Positions 48,194 to 56,682 of a stretch of DNA of 64,000 nucleotides are shown in pieces. Within the stretch, counting starts at the first letter, position 1, and every line of letters starts with the position of its first letter. The notes beneath the pieces are model-generated. The model made no database searches, had not been told where the DNA came from, and saw only the letters and a program-made list of their open reading frames with translations. The DNA is from Buttiauxella sp. A111 (GTDB taxonomy: Bacteria > Pseudomonadota > Gammaproteobacteria > Enterobacterales > Enterobacteriaceae): the NCBI RefSeq assembly GCF_014189855.1, contig NZ_BJFN01000002.1, positions 186,001 to 250,000 on the forward strand. The letters run 5' to 3'. The position numbers and the translations under genes were made by a program.

Positions 48194-49117
48194 ATGCCCT
48201 CAATTACCTTACGCCATATCGAAATTTTCCACGCCGTCATGACCGCCGGAAATCTCACCGAGGCCGCAGGGCTGCTGCATACCTCGCAGCCTACCGTCAG
48301 CCGTGAACTGGCAAGGTTTGAGAAGCTGATTGGTCTGCAATTGTTCGAGCGCAGCCGTGGGCGGTTACATCCCACGGTCCAGGGTTTACGGCTATTTGAA
48401 GAAGTGCAGCGATCCTGGTACGGGCTGGATAGAATTTTGAGTGCCGCTGAAAGCCTGCGTGAGTTCCGCCAGGGCGAACTGTCTATTGCCTGCCTGCCCG
48501 TGTTTTCGCAATCTTTTTTGCCCGTTTTAGTCCAACCGTTTCTGGCGCGATACCCGGAGTTAAGCCTGAATATTGTGCCGCAAGAATCCCCGTTGTTAGA
48601 GGAATGGTTGTCTGCCCAGCGTCATGATCTTGGGTTGACCGAAAATACGGTCACGCCCGCCGGAACGGAACGCCAAACCTTGCTCACACTCAACGAAGTC
48701 TGCGTACTGCCAGCCGGGCACCGCCTTGCGGATAAAAAAGTGCTTACGCCACAAGATTTTGCAGGGGAAAACTATATCAGCCTGTCGCGCACTGACACCT
48801 ATCGTCAGTTGCTGGATTCGCTGTTTCAGGAGCACGACGTTAAACGACGGATGGTGATGGAAACACACAGCGCGGCGTCCGTGTGTGCGATGGTGAGGGC
48901 GGGTGTCGGTGTATCCGTGGTCAATCCTTTGACCGCACTGGATTATGCTTCGAGTGGCGTTGTCGCGCGGCGCTTTAGCGTGGCGGTGCCGTTTACCGTG
49001 AGCCTGATCAGGCCGCTGCACCGGCCTGCTTCCGCGCTAGTTAACGCTTTTAGCGAACATCTCCAAAATAGTATGCAAATCTACCTCGAGCCGCTGAGTA
49101 CGCTGCTTGACGCCTGA
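48194..49117 (+). CDS. lysR: LysR, activator of lysA
   Basis: LysR activates lysA when diaminopimelate is present, and represses itself. The 307-residue product (E. coli 311) has an N-terminal winged helix with HIEIFHAVMTAGNLTEAAGL and TSQPTVSRELARFE, and an effector domain from about residue 90. An open frame exists to 48170, but the ATG at 48194 follows AAAGGAGATAATC directly and matches the E. coli N-terminus (NLRHIEIFHAVMTAG). It is divergent from lysA, and the 112-bp interval carries both promoters. Confidence 0.95.
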   Translation: MPSITLRHIEIFHAVMTAGNLTEAAGLLHTSQPTVSRELARFEKLIGLQLFERSRGRLHPTVQGLRLFEEVQRSWYGLDRILSAAESLREFRQGELSIACLPVFSQSFLPVLVQPFLARYPELSLNIVPQESPLLEEWLSAQRHDLGLTENTVTPAGTERQTLLTLNEVCVLPAGHRLADKKVLTPQDFAGENYISLSRTDTYRQLLDSLFQEHDVKRRMVMETHSAASVCAMVRAGVGVSVVNPLTALDYASSGVVARRFSVAVPFTVSLIRPLHRPASALVNAFSEHLQNSMQIYLEPLSTLLDA

Positions 49118-49118
49118 G

Positions 49119-50285
49119 TTACTGCTCGGTCGCAGGTTGTTGATGCCCGGTGCCATTGCTGAAGTTAATCAGGCAAATGATCAGCCCGATGGCTGCCAGC
49201 CCAGCCGCTGCAACCGGTACGGCGGTGAGGTCGAAACCGTGGGCAATGACGGAGCCCCCCACCCACGCACCTAACGCATTGCCCACATTAAAAGCGGCAA
49301 TGTTGAGCGTGGAGACCAGATTGGGCGCATCTTTGCCGTGAAGCACGACGTTGATTTGCAGCGCGGGAACGGTAGCAAACGCCGCCATCGCCCAGAGAAA
49401 CAGCGTGATTTCCGCAAGCCACATGCCATGGCTGGTCCAGTGGAACAGCAACGAGAAGAGAGCAATCAGGCTAAAGCTCAGGATCAAGCTAAAGGAAACG
49501 CGCCAGTCAGCCAGACGCCCACCAAGGATATTCCCGACGGTTAAACCCGCGCCAATCAGGAACAAAGTCCAGCTCACGCCCTGATGTGTCACTCCCGTGA
49601 CCTGTAGCAGCATTGGCGCAATATAACTAAACAGGGCAAACATCGCGGCGGCAAAAAACACCGTCATAGAAAGAGAAAGCCAAAGTTTGCCATTCGCCAG
49701 CGCGCTGACTTCGCGTTTCAGGTCGGTAGGCGTTTCTTCCTTTTGCGCGGGTAAACTGACAATCAGTGCCACAAATGCCACAACGCCGATAATCGCCACA
49801 CCCCAGAATGTCGAACGCCACCCGAACAACTGCCCGAACCAGGTGCCAATCGGCACGCCCAACACATTCGCTAATGTCAGGCCGGTGAACATCAACGCCA
49901 CAGCCGAAGCTTTGCGATTTGGCGCGACCAGACTGGCAGCCACCACCGCGCCAATACCGAAGAAGGCGCCGTGGCACAACGCCGTAATAATGCGAGCCAG
50001 CATCAGGAACGAGTAATTCAGCGCCAGCGCACACAGAATGTTACCGACAATAAAAATCACCATCAGCAGAATCAGCGAAAGTTTGCGCGGCAATCGTGCC
50101 GTCAGTAATGCCATGATCGGTGCGCCGATTGCCACCCCGAGCGCGTAGCCGCTAATCAGCCAGCCCGCTGAGGGAATAGAAATCGCCAGATCCCCCGCAA
50201 CATCGGGCAGCAGGCCCATAATAACGAACTCCGTCGTGCCGATGGCAAACGCGCTCATCGCCAGCGCGAGTAAGGAAACAGGCAT
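49119..50285 (-). CDS. MFS transporter, DHA1 family (AraJ/YdhP-like)
   Basis: A 388-residue drug:proton-antiporter-1 family exporter with 12 membrane segments. MFS motif A-like residues occur after TM2 (MALLTARLPRKLSL) and the typical DHA1 FAIGTTEFVIMGLLPDVA in TM1. The frame opens at 50336, but the ATG at 50285 has GGAG upstream and gives a normal cytoplasmic N-terminus (MPVSLLALAMSAFAIG). It converges on lysR with only one base between stop codons. In E. coli another gene set (ygeA, araE) lies here, so it is a lineage-specific neighbour. The substrate is unknown; it may export sugars or drugs. Confidence 0.87.
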   Translation of the reverse strand: MPVSLLALAMSAFAIGTTEFVIMGLLPDVAGDLAISIPSAGWLISGYALGVAIGAPIMALLTARLPRKLSLILLMVIFIVGNILCALALNYSFLMLARIITALCHGAFFGIGAVVAASLVAPNRKASAVALMFTGLTLANVLGVPIGTWFGQLFGWRSTFWGVAIIGVVAFVALIVSLPAQKEETPTDLKREVSALANGKLWLSLSMTVFFAAAMFALFSYIAPMLLQVTGVTHQGVSWTLFLIGAGLTVGNILGGRLADWRVSFSLILSFSLIALFSLLFHWTSHGMWLAEITLFLWAMAAFATVPALQINVVLHGKDAPNLVSTLNIAAFNVGNALGAWVGGSVIAHGFDLTAVPVAAAGLAAIGLIICLINFSNGTGHQQPATEQ

Positions 50286-50514
50286 GGAATAACTCCAGGT
50301 TGAATACCCCAGGTATGACGGGTATAGAAATAACAAAAGGCGGGAGAGCGAAGCTCAACCGCCAGATTACGGGGATGTCAGAGGTGCAGCTTGTATGAAA
50401 AACCGTGCGCTGCTTAACAAATTTATAACACACAAAACGCAGGAGGTGACCCGGCGAGCGCTAAGGATACTCTGCTTTATCCATTAACCCTCTGAACTTT
50501 AAAATAAAAAAAGA

Positions 50515-51210
50515 CTATTCTGCCAACATGAAATTGACTGCATCAGCTGCGTGAATAGCCGCAGTATCGAATACGGGTAGCGTGCAATCTTGCTGAGTGA
50601 GCAGCAAACCGATTTCAGTGCAGCCAAAAATCACACCCTGCGCGCCCTGCCCCTGCAATTCCTCAATCACCTGCTGATAAAAGTGCTTAGACTCGGCAGT
50701 GATTTTTCCCAGGCACAGTTCTTCGAAGATTATCTGATTAATACGCAAACGCTGTTCTTCGTTTGGGATCAACGATTCAATACCGAACTCGGCATGCAGG
50801 CGGCCCCGGTAGAAATCTTGCTCCATGGTGTAACGTGTGCCTAGCAGCGCAACACGCTGTACATTTTGCGCGGTGATGGCGCGCCCTGTTGCATCGGCGA
50901 TATGCAAGAACGGCAGCGTGCAACGTGACTCAATGTGGTGTGCCACTTTGTGCATGGTGTTGGTACAAAGTACGATGCCCTCGGCTCCGGCTTTTTGCAG
51001 GCCGAGCGCCGCTTGTGCCAGCATGTCGCCGGCTAAATCCCACTCTCCCTTGGCCTGACACGCTTCGATTTCATGGAAATCCACACTGTGCAGTACGATT
51101 TTGGCCGAGTGCAACCCACCTAAGCGCTGCTTAATCCCTTCATTTATCAAACGATAATAGGGGATTGTCGATTCCCAACTCATCCCGCCCAACAGACCAA
51201 TTGTTTTCAT
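50515..51210 (-). CDS. ygeA: Broad-specificity amino acid racemase YgeA (RacD)
   Basis: A 231-residue aspartate/glutamate-racemase-superfamily enzyme; E. coli YgeA racemises several amino acids such as homoserine without PLP. The two catalytic cysteines are in [11 protein letters not shown] (about 80-90) and [13 protein letters not shown] (about 190-202). The N-terminus [20 protein letters not shown] is nearly identical to E. coli. A GTG at 51213 also opens the frame; the ATG at 51210 matches E. coli and has AGGTGAC upstream. It is divergent from kdgF. Confidence 0.94.
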   Translation of the reverse strand: MKTIGLLGGMSWESTIPYYRLINEGIKQRLGGLHSAKIVLHSVDFHEIEACQAKGEWDLAGDMLAQAALGLQKAGAEGIVLCTNTMHKVAHHIESRCTLPFLHIADATGRAITAQNVQRVALLGTRYTMEQDFYRGRLHAEFGIESLIPNEEQRLRINQIIFEELCLGKITAESKHFYQQVIEELQGQGAQGVIFGCTEIGLLLTQQDCTLPVFDTAAIHAADAVNFMLAE

Positions 51211-51341
51211 CACGTGTCACCTGTTCATATTTATTTCATTGGTTATATCAGAGAGATGACGCAATGCGAAAGCGTGATCGGCACTACAAAACGCCGGAGC
51301 CAACTATCGCAAAGGAATTTTTCAGGATACGATTATTTAAA

Positions 51342-51356
51342 TGAAACGTCGTTTCA
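51342..51356. promoter_or_regulatory. KdgR box upstream of kdgF
   Basis: A perfect palindrome TGAAAC-GTC-GTTTCA, with A/T-rich flanks, 19 nt before the kdgF start. It matches the KdgR operator consensus of pectinolytic enterobacteria. Its position overlaps the expected transcript start or leader, fitting repression. Confidence 0.85.
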
Positions 51357-51375
51357 CATGATAAGGAATCGAGAA

Positions 51376-51702
51376 ATGTTCACTTTTATTAAAGATACTC
51401 AATTGGAAGATTTAGGTGCGGGCGTCAGCCGCCGCATTCTCGCGCACGACGGTAAAATGATGGCGGTGCAGGTTAACTTTGAAAAAGGTGCCATCGGCCC
51501 GATGCATAATCACCCGCATGAGCAGTTAACTTATGTGCTGTCTGGCGAATTTGAATTCACTATCGGTGAAGAAACCCAGCGCGTTAGCGCAGGCGACACC
51601 CTGTATAAAGAACCTCACGTGATGCATGGTTGCGTTTGCCTTGCCGCAGGCACGCTGTTGGATACCTTCACTCCAATACGTGAAGACTTCCTGAAGAAAT
51701 AA
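51376..51702 (+). CDS. kdgF: Pectin-degradation cupin KdgF
   Basis: KdgF opens the ring of 4,5-unsaturated galacturonate released from pectin oligomers to give the open-chain keturonate (DKI), the step between Ogl and KduI/KduD. The product is a 108-residue single-domain cupin. The metal-binding HNHPHEQ lies at 44-50 and the second cupin histidines at His81/His84 (HVMHG). The frame runs back to 51214, but the ATG at 51376 has AAGGAATCG upstream, gives the usual N-terminus (MFTFIKDTQLEDLG) and follows the KdgR box. No other gene is co-directional upstream. Confidence 0.93.
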   Translation: MFTFIKDTQLEDLGAGVSRRILAHDGKMMAVQVNFEKGAIGPMHNHPHEQLTYVLSGEFEFTIGEETQRVSAGDTLYKEPHVMHGCVCLAAGTLLDTFTPIREDFLKK

Positions 51703-51710
51703 TTGCTGAA

Positions 51711-51750
51711 TGAACTGCTCTGAACTGGCGCAAAAGTCGGGAGCAGTTCA
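51711..51750 (+). terminator. Hairpin after kdgF
   Basis: TGAACTGCTC (51711-51720) pairs with GAGCAGTTCA (51741-51750) across a 20-nt loop. There is no T-run, so termination would be weak or Rho-assisted. Confidence 0.4.
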
Positions 51751-52022
51751 TCACTAATATAAATATAAGACGCTCCAGCCTGCATTTAACAAAACCCCCT
51801 CTCCGTTAATATTTACACACGAAACAAATAAGAAACCTTCATTATTGATAAAATAATAACCATATGATTTATATGATTATTTAAACAATAAAATAGTTAT
51901 CCTCTTCTGCAACTCTCTCCAATCGATAAGAAATTTATTCATCACTCCTTCGTCCCTATACCCTGACTTATTTCAGGTCATTTTTTAGCCGCAAAGGGAA
52001 AAACGCCACATGCATCAAACAA

Positions 52023-52114
52023 TCGAAACAGCGTTTCGACTTTGATCACATTTCCATGATTAATCGAATGACTCACTTACAAATAGTAATAAGATTATTT
52101 AAAACAATGTTTCA
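52023..52114. promoter_or_regulatory. KdgR boxes and CRP-like half-site in the togM leader region
   Basis: The 645-bp interval between kdgF and togM (51703-52347) is AT-rich and gene-free apart from two tiny frames. TCGAAAC-AGC-GTTTCGA at 52023-52039 is a KdgR-like palindrome overlapping a CRP-like TTCGA-N6-TCACA at 52035-52050 (8 of 10 core positions). TAAAAC-AAT-GTTTCA at 52100-52114 is a second KdgR-like box. This fits dual control by KdgR repression and CRP activation. Confidence 0.65.
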
Positions 52115-52228
52115 CAATTCAGGAACCACGGTTCGCATGTTTATGAAATCTGTAAATCCCCCACAGATATCAAAAACAGACACCGGTGATTTAATACTTA
52201 TTTATCAATCAATTATCAGGGAATGAAT

Positions 52229-52288
52229 ATGATATGTACGCCCACCGCTTTCCGACCCAGCCGTATGGATTTACGGGTGAGGCAATGA
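52229..52288 (+). CDS. Possible 19-codon leader peptide 1 upstream of togM
   Basis: ATG at 52229 follows CAGGGAATGAAT and encodes MICTPTAFRPSRMDLRVRQ before TGA. The stop overlaps the start of a second tiny frame (ATGA at 52285-52288). It is too short to judge by coding statistics; the support is only the ribosome site and the overlap. It could be chance. Confidence 0.25.
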   Translation: MICTPTAFRPSRMDLRVRQ

Positions 52289-52341
52289 GTTTCAAGAACA
52301 ATTTTGTAAAAACAATTTTTAAACCATTGATTGCCAGGTAG
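52285..52341 (+). CDS. Possible 18-codon leader peptide 2 upstream of togM
   Basis: ATG at 52285 is preceded by GTGAGG and encodes MSFKNNFVKTIFKPLIAR, a basic and amphipathic peptide. Its stop TAG (52339-52341) lies inside the AGGTAGG ribosome site of togM, 7 nt before the togM ATG. This arrangement would allow translation coupling with togM. Expression is not shown by the sequence. Confidence 0.3.
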   Translation: MSFKNNFVKTIFKPLIAR

Positions 52342-52347
52342 GTATGT

Positions 52348-53238
52348 ATGAATGAAAACAAAATGCTGGGATTGGCATGGATATCGCCCTACATAATCGG
52401 GTTGCTTATCTTTACTGCCTTCCCGTTTGTTTCATCTTTCTTCCTCAGTTTTACTGAGTACGATTTGATGAACCCGCCGGTGTTCACCGGTATTGAAAAC
52501 TATCGCTACATGTTGACCGAAGATTCACTCTTCTGGAAATCCATGGGCGTGACGTTTGCGTACGTGTTTTTAACTATCCCGTTAAAACTCGCTTTCGCAC
52601 TGGGTATCGCCTTTGTTCTGAACTTTAAACTGCGCGGCATCGGCTTCTTCCGTACTGCGTATTACATCCCATCCATTTTGGGTAGCTCGGTGGCTATCGC
52701 GGTTTTATGGCGTGCGCTGTTTGCTATCGATGGACTGCTCAACAGCTTTATCGGCGTGTTTGGTTTGGACCCGGTGAACTGGTTGGGCGAGCCTTCTCTG
52801 GCGCTGATGTCCGTTACGCTGCTGCGTGTCTGGCAGTTCGGTTCTGCAATGGTCATCTTCCTTGCCGCGTTGCAAAACGTTCCGCAATCACAATATGAAG
52901 CGGCAATGATCGACGGTGCGTCTAAATGGCAGATGTTCATGAAAGTGACGGTGCCTTTGATTACACCGGTTATTTTCTTCAACTTCATTATGCAGACCAC
53001 GCAGGCGTTCCAGGAGTTTACCGCGCCATACATCATTACCGGCGGCGGCCCGACTCACTACACCTACTTGTTCTCACTCTACATCTACGACACCGCGTTC
53101 AAATACTTCGATATGGGTTATGGCGCAGCGCTGGCGTGGGTTCTGTTCCTGGTCGTGGCGGTCTTTGCCTCCATCGCCTTTAAGTCATCGAAATACTGGG
53201 TGTTCTACTCCGCAGATAAGGGAGGCAAAAATGGCTGA
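52348..53238 (+). CDS. togM: Oligogalacturonide ABC transporter permease TogM
   Basis: An inner-membrane permease of the MalF/carbohydrate-uptake-1 type, 296 residues, with six predicted membrane segments. The conserved cytoplasmic EAA loop is EAAMIDGASKWQMFMKVTVP (about 190-209), which docks onto the ATPase TogA. The protein starts MNENKMLGLAWISPYIIGLL. The order M-N-A-B, the KdgR boxes and the neighbours kdgF, kduD, ogl and kdgM identify this as the Tog system of pectinolytic bacteria. It is the first gene of the operon and overlaps togN by 8 nt. Confidence 0.9.
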   Translation: MNENKMLGLAWISPYIIGLLIFTAFPFVSSFFLSFTEYDLMNPPVFTGIENYRYMLTEDSLFWKSMGVTFAYVFLTIPLKLAFALGIAFVLNFKLRGIGFFRTAYYIPSILGSSVAIAVLWRALFAIDGLLNSFIGVFGLDPVNWLGEPSLALMSVTLLRVWQFGSAMVIFLAALQNVPQSQYEAAMIDGASKWQMFMKVTVPLITPVIFFNFIMQTTQAFQEFTAPYIITGGGPTHYTYLFSLYIYDTAFKYFDMGYGAALAWVLFLVVAVFASIAFKSSKYWVFYSADKGGKNG

Positions 53239-54145
53239 TATTTCAAATAACCAGCTCGGGTCTACAAGCCAGACAGATTTGGCCGAGCAAGAAGTCGCAC
53301 GTACGTTACGTCGCGAAAAGATCAGCCGTACCATCCGCTATGTGGTGCTGATATTTGTTGGTCTGTTAATGCTCTACCCGCTGGTGTGGATGTTCTCTGC
53401 GGCATTTAAACCGAACCACGAGATCTTCACCACTCTGGGTCTGTGGCCGTCAAACCCAACCAGCGACGGTTTCGTCAACGGCTGGAAAACCGGTACTGAG
53501 TACACCTTTGGTCACTACATGTGGAACACCATGCAGTATGTGATTCCAAAAGTGCTGCTGACCATTATCTCTTCAACGATTGTCGCTTACGGCTTCGCCC
53601 GTTTCGAAATCCCGTTCAAGAAGTTTTGGTTCGCCACGCTGATTACGACCATGCTGCTACCAAGCACCGTGCTGTTAATCCCGCAATACCTGATGTTCCG
53701 TGAAATGGGCATGTTGAATAGCTATCTGCCGCTGTGGCTGCCAATGGCGTTCGCAACCCAAGGGTTCTTTGTCTTCATGTTGATCCAGTTCCTGCGTGGT
53801 GTTCCACGCGATATGGAAGAAGCCGCGCAAATTGATGGCTGCAACTCCTTCCAGGTGCTGTGGTATGTGGTCGTGCCGATTCTGAAACCGGCCATTATCT
53901 CCGTCGCCCTGTTCCAGTTCATGTGGTCAATGAACGACTTCATCGGGCCGCTGATTTATGTGTACAGCGTAGACAAATACCCAATTGCACTGGCGCTCAA
54001 AATGTCTATCGACGTGACTGAAGGCGCTCCATGGAACGAAATTCTGGCAATGGCGAGCATCTCCATTCTGCCATCGATCATCATCTTCTTCCTGGCTCAA
54101 CGCTACTTCGTTCAAGGCGTGACCAGCAGCGGAATTAAAGGTTAA
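53231..54145 (+). CDS. togN: Oligogalacturonide ABC transporter permease TogN
   Basis: The MalG-type partner permease, 304 residues, with a hydrophilic N-terminal stretch (about 1-45) and six membrane segments. The EAA loop is EEAAQIDGCNSFQVLWYVVV (about 195-214). The frame is open from 53120, but the ATG at 53231 has GGAGGC upstream and gives a standard permease N-terminus (MADISNNQLGS), overlapping the togM stop by 8 nt. togA follows after 13 nt. Confidence 0.9.
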   Translation: MADISNNQLGSTSQTDLAEQEVARTLRREKISRTIRYVVLIFVGLLMLYPLVWMFSAAFKPNHEIFTTLGLWPSNPTSDGFVNGWKTGTEYTFGHYMWNTMQYVIPKVLLTIISSTIVAYGFARFEIPFKKFWFATLITTMLLPSTVLLIPQYLMFREMGMLNSYLPLWLPMAFATQGFFVFMLIQFLRGVPRDMEEAAQIDGCNSFQVLWYVVVPILKPAIISVALFQFMWSMNDFIGPLIYVYSVDKYPIALALKMSIDVTEGAPWNEILAMASISILPSIIIFFLAQRYFVQGVTSSGIKG

Positions 54146-54158
54146 GTGAGGGAATATC

Positions 54159-55286
54159 ATGGCTGAAGTTATTTTCAACAAATTGCAAAAAGTGTACTCC
54201 AACGGCTTCCAGGCGGTTCATGGTATCGACCTGAAAATTGAAGACGGTGAGTTCATGGTTATCGTCGGCCCATCTGGCTGCGCGAAATCAACCACCCTGC
54301 GTATGCTGGCGGGCCTCGAAACCATCAGCGGCGGTGAAGTTCGCATCGGCGACCGTGTCGTCAACAACCTGGCTCCAAAATCTCGCGGAATTGCGATGGT
54401 GTTCCAGAACTACGCCCTGTATCCGCACATGACGGTGCGTGAGAACCTGGCGTTCGGCCTGAAACTGAGCAAATTGCCAAAAGATCAGATTGAAACTCAA
54501 GTTAATGACGCTGCAAAAATTCTTGAACTCGATGAGCTGATGGACCGCCTGCCGCGCCAGCTGTCAGGCGGGCAGGCACAACGTGTGGCCGTAGGCCGTG
54601 CGATTGTGAAAAAACCCGACGTGTTCTTGTTTGACGAACCGCTGTCTAACCTTGATGCCAAGCTGCGTGCGTCGATGCGTATTCGTATCTCTGACCTGCA
54701 TAAGCAACTCAAGAAGAGCGGCAAACCGGCCACCACCGTTTACGTGACCCACGATCAGACCGAAGCGATGACCATGGGTGACCGCATCTGCGTGATGAAA
54801 CTCGGTCACATCATGCAGGTGGACACGCCAGATAACCTCTATCACTACCCGAAAAATATGTTCGTGGCAGGCTTTATTGGCGCGCCAGAAATGAACATTC
54901 GCCCGAGTAAGCTGATTGAGAAAGAGGGTCGTCTGCAAATCAGCGTCGGTCATGACACGCTTGCCCTGAATGAGCGCCAGCAGAAGCGTTGTGCTGAATA
55001 CAAAGATCAGGACATCTTCTTCGGCATCCGTCCTGAATTTATTTCTCTCTCAGATGAACCGTTCGCTGACAGCCACTCCAGCGGTGAAATGGTACGTGTG
55101 GAGAACATGGGCCATGAGTTCTTCATCTACCTGAAAGTAGCTGATTTCGAAATGACCTGCCGCATCCCTTCCGATGAAGCTAAGCCAATAATTGAAAAGG
55201 GTCTTCACCGCAAGGTGTATTTCAAATTTGACATGGAAAAATGTCATATTTTCGACGCAAAAACAGAACAGAACATCTCTCTCTGA
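54159..55286 (+). CDS. togA: Oligogalacturonide ABC transporter ATPase TogA
   Basis: A 375-residue MalK/UgpC-type ATPase. Walker A is GPSGCAKST at 37-45, Q-loop near VFQNYALYPHM, signature LSGGQAQRVAVGRA (about 135-148), Walker B VFLFDEPLSNLDA and the switch His in YVTHDQTEAM. The C-terminal half (about 240-375) is the TOBE/OB-fold regulatory domain of the MalK group. In Walker A, the residue before the lysine is Ala (GCAKST) where Gly is usual. The start is preceded by GAGGGAATATC. Confidence 0.92.
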   Translation: MAEVIFNKLQKVYSNGFQAVHGIDLKIEDGEFMVIVGPSGCAKSTTLRMLAGLETISGGEVRIGDRVVNNLAPKSRGIAMVFQNYALYPHMTVRENLAFGLKLSKLPKDQIETQVNDAAKILELDELMDRLPRQLSGGQAQRVAVGRAIVKKPDVFLFDEPLSNLDAKLRASMRIRISDLHKQLKKSGKPATTVYVTHDQTEAMTMGDRICVMKLGHIMQVDTPDNLYHYPKNMFVAGFIGAPEMNIRPSKLIEKEGRLQISVGHDTLALNERQQKRCAEYKDQDIFFGIRPEFISLSDEPFADSHSSGEMVRVENMGHEFFIYLKVADFEMTCRIPSDEAKPIIEKGLHRKVYFKFDMEKCHIFDAKTEQNISL

Positions 55287-55301
55287 CAGGAGTCTATGAT
55301 A

Positions 55302-56591
55302 ATGAAAAAAGTGCTGTTAAGTACCCTGATTGCCTCCACACTCGGCATGGCTGCTGGCTCGGCGTTTGCGGCAGATGACGTTGATTTACGTATGTCCTGG
55401 TGGGGCGGTAATGGACGCCATCAGGTGACGTTAAAGGCAGTTGAAGAGTTCCAGAAACAACATCCAAACATTAAGGTGAAGTCTGAATACACCGGTTGGG
55501 ACGGCCACTTGTCCCGTCTGACCACCCAGATTGCTGGCGGCACAGAACCGGACGTGATGCAGACAAACTGGAACTGGCTGCCTATTTTCTCTAAAACCGG
55601 CACCGGCTTCTACGATCTGAATACCGTGAAAGATGAGCTGAATTTAGCGCAGTTTGATCCTAAAGAATTGCAGTCGACGACCGTCGATGGAAAGCTGAAC
55701 GGTATTCCGATTTCCGTCACCGCGCGCGTGTTCTATTTCAATGACGAAACCTGGAAAAAAGCGGGCATCGCTTACCCGAAAACATGGGATGAGCTGATGG
55801 CGGCGGGTAAAACCTTCGAATCCAAACTGGGCAAGCAGTACTTCCCGGTGGTGTTAGAGCATCAGGATACGCTGTCTTTGCTGCGCTCTTATATGGTGCA
55901 GAAATACAATATTCCAGAAATCGACACGACGAAAAAACAGTTCGGTTACAGCAAAGAACAGTGGGTTGAGTTCTTTGGAATGTATAAGAAACTCATCGAC
56001 AGCCACGTGATGCCTGACACCAAATACTATGCCTCATTTGGTAAGAGCAACATGTATGAGATGAAGCCGTGGATTGAGGGCGAGTGGGCCGGTACTTACA
56101 TGTGGAACTCCACCATTAAGAAGTATTCCGACAACCTTAAGCCACCAGCGAAACTGGAACTGGGCTCTTACCCAATGCTGCCAGGTGCCACTGACGCCGG
56201 TCTGTTCTTCAAACCTGCGCAAATGTTCTCTATCAGTAAAACGACTAAGCATCCGAAAGAAGCAGCGATGCTGATTAACTTCTTGCTGAACGAGAAAGCG
56301 GGTGTAGAAGCGCTGGGTCTGGAGCGTGGTGTTCCGTTAAGCAAAGCCGCTGTCACCCAATTGACTGCTGACGGCGTGATCAAAGATAACGATCCGGCGG
56401 TTGCAGGTCTGAAACTGGCGCAATCTCTGCCAAACAAACTACCAACGTCCCCGTACTTTGACGATCCGCAAATTGTGTCCCTGTTCGGTACCTCTTTGCA
56501 GTACATCGATTATGGTCAGAAAACGGTAGAAGAAACGGCTGCTGAGTTTGAGCGCCAGGGTAACCGGATTCTGAAGCGCGCAATGCGTTAA
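55302..56591 (+). CDS. togB: Oligogalacturonide-binding periplasmic protein TogB
   Basis: The extracellular-solute-binding protein (family 1) of the Tog importer, about 429 residues. It begins with a Sec signal peptide ending in AGSAFA-ADD (near residue 24), then DLRMSWWGGNGRHQ. The mature part has the two-lobed SBP fold with several Trp residues suited to binding sugars (WDGHLSRLT, NWNWLP, WIEGEWAGTYMWN). Two ATGs occur at 55296 and 55302; the second is 9 nt from AGGAG and gives MKKVLLSTLIASTLG, so it is preferred. It is the last gene of togMNAB and ends at a strong terminator. Confidence 0.9.
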   Translation: MKKVLLSTLIASTLGMAAGSAFAADDVDLRMSWWGGNGRHQVTLKAVEEFQKQHPNIKVKSEYTGWDGHLSRLTTQIAGGTEPDVMQTNWNWLPIFSKTGTGFYDLNTVKDELNLAQFDPKELQSTTVDGKLNGIPISVTARVFYFNDETWKKAGIAYPKTWDELMAAGKTFESKLGKQYFPVVLEHQDTLSLLRSYMVQKYNIPEIDTTKKQFGYSKEQWVEFFGMYKKLIDSHVMPDTKYYASFGKSNMYEMKPWIEGEWAGTYMWNSTIKKYSDNLKPPAKLELGSYPMLPGATDAGLFFKPAQMFSISKTTKHPKEAAMLINFLLNEKAGVEALGLERGVPLSKAAVTQLTADGVIKDNDPAVAGLKLAQSLPNKLPTSPYFDDPQIVSLFGTSLQYIDYGQKTVEETAAEFERQGNRILKRAMR

Positions 56592-56618
56592 TTATTCCTG
56601 GTTCCAGGTGTTATGTAT

Positions 56619-56641
56619 GGCCCCGCTTGCGGGGCTTTTTT
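56619..56641 (+). terminator. Terminator of togMNAB
   Basis: GCCCCGC-TT-GCGGGGC followed by TTTTTT, 28 nt after the togB stop. Confidence 0.9.
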
Positions 56642-56682
56642 AGTTCTGAAGAACGTGATTTATATTGAAAATAGCGAAGGTT

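Noticed and set aside
50286-50336. 17-codon N-terminal extension of the MFS transporter
   Set aside because: It lacks a ribosome site and would put an aromatic-rich tail ahead of TM1; the ATG at 50285 has GGAG upstream.
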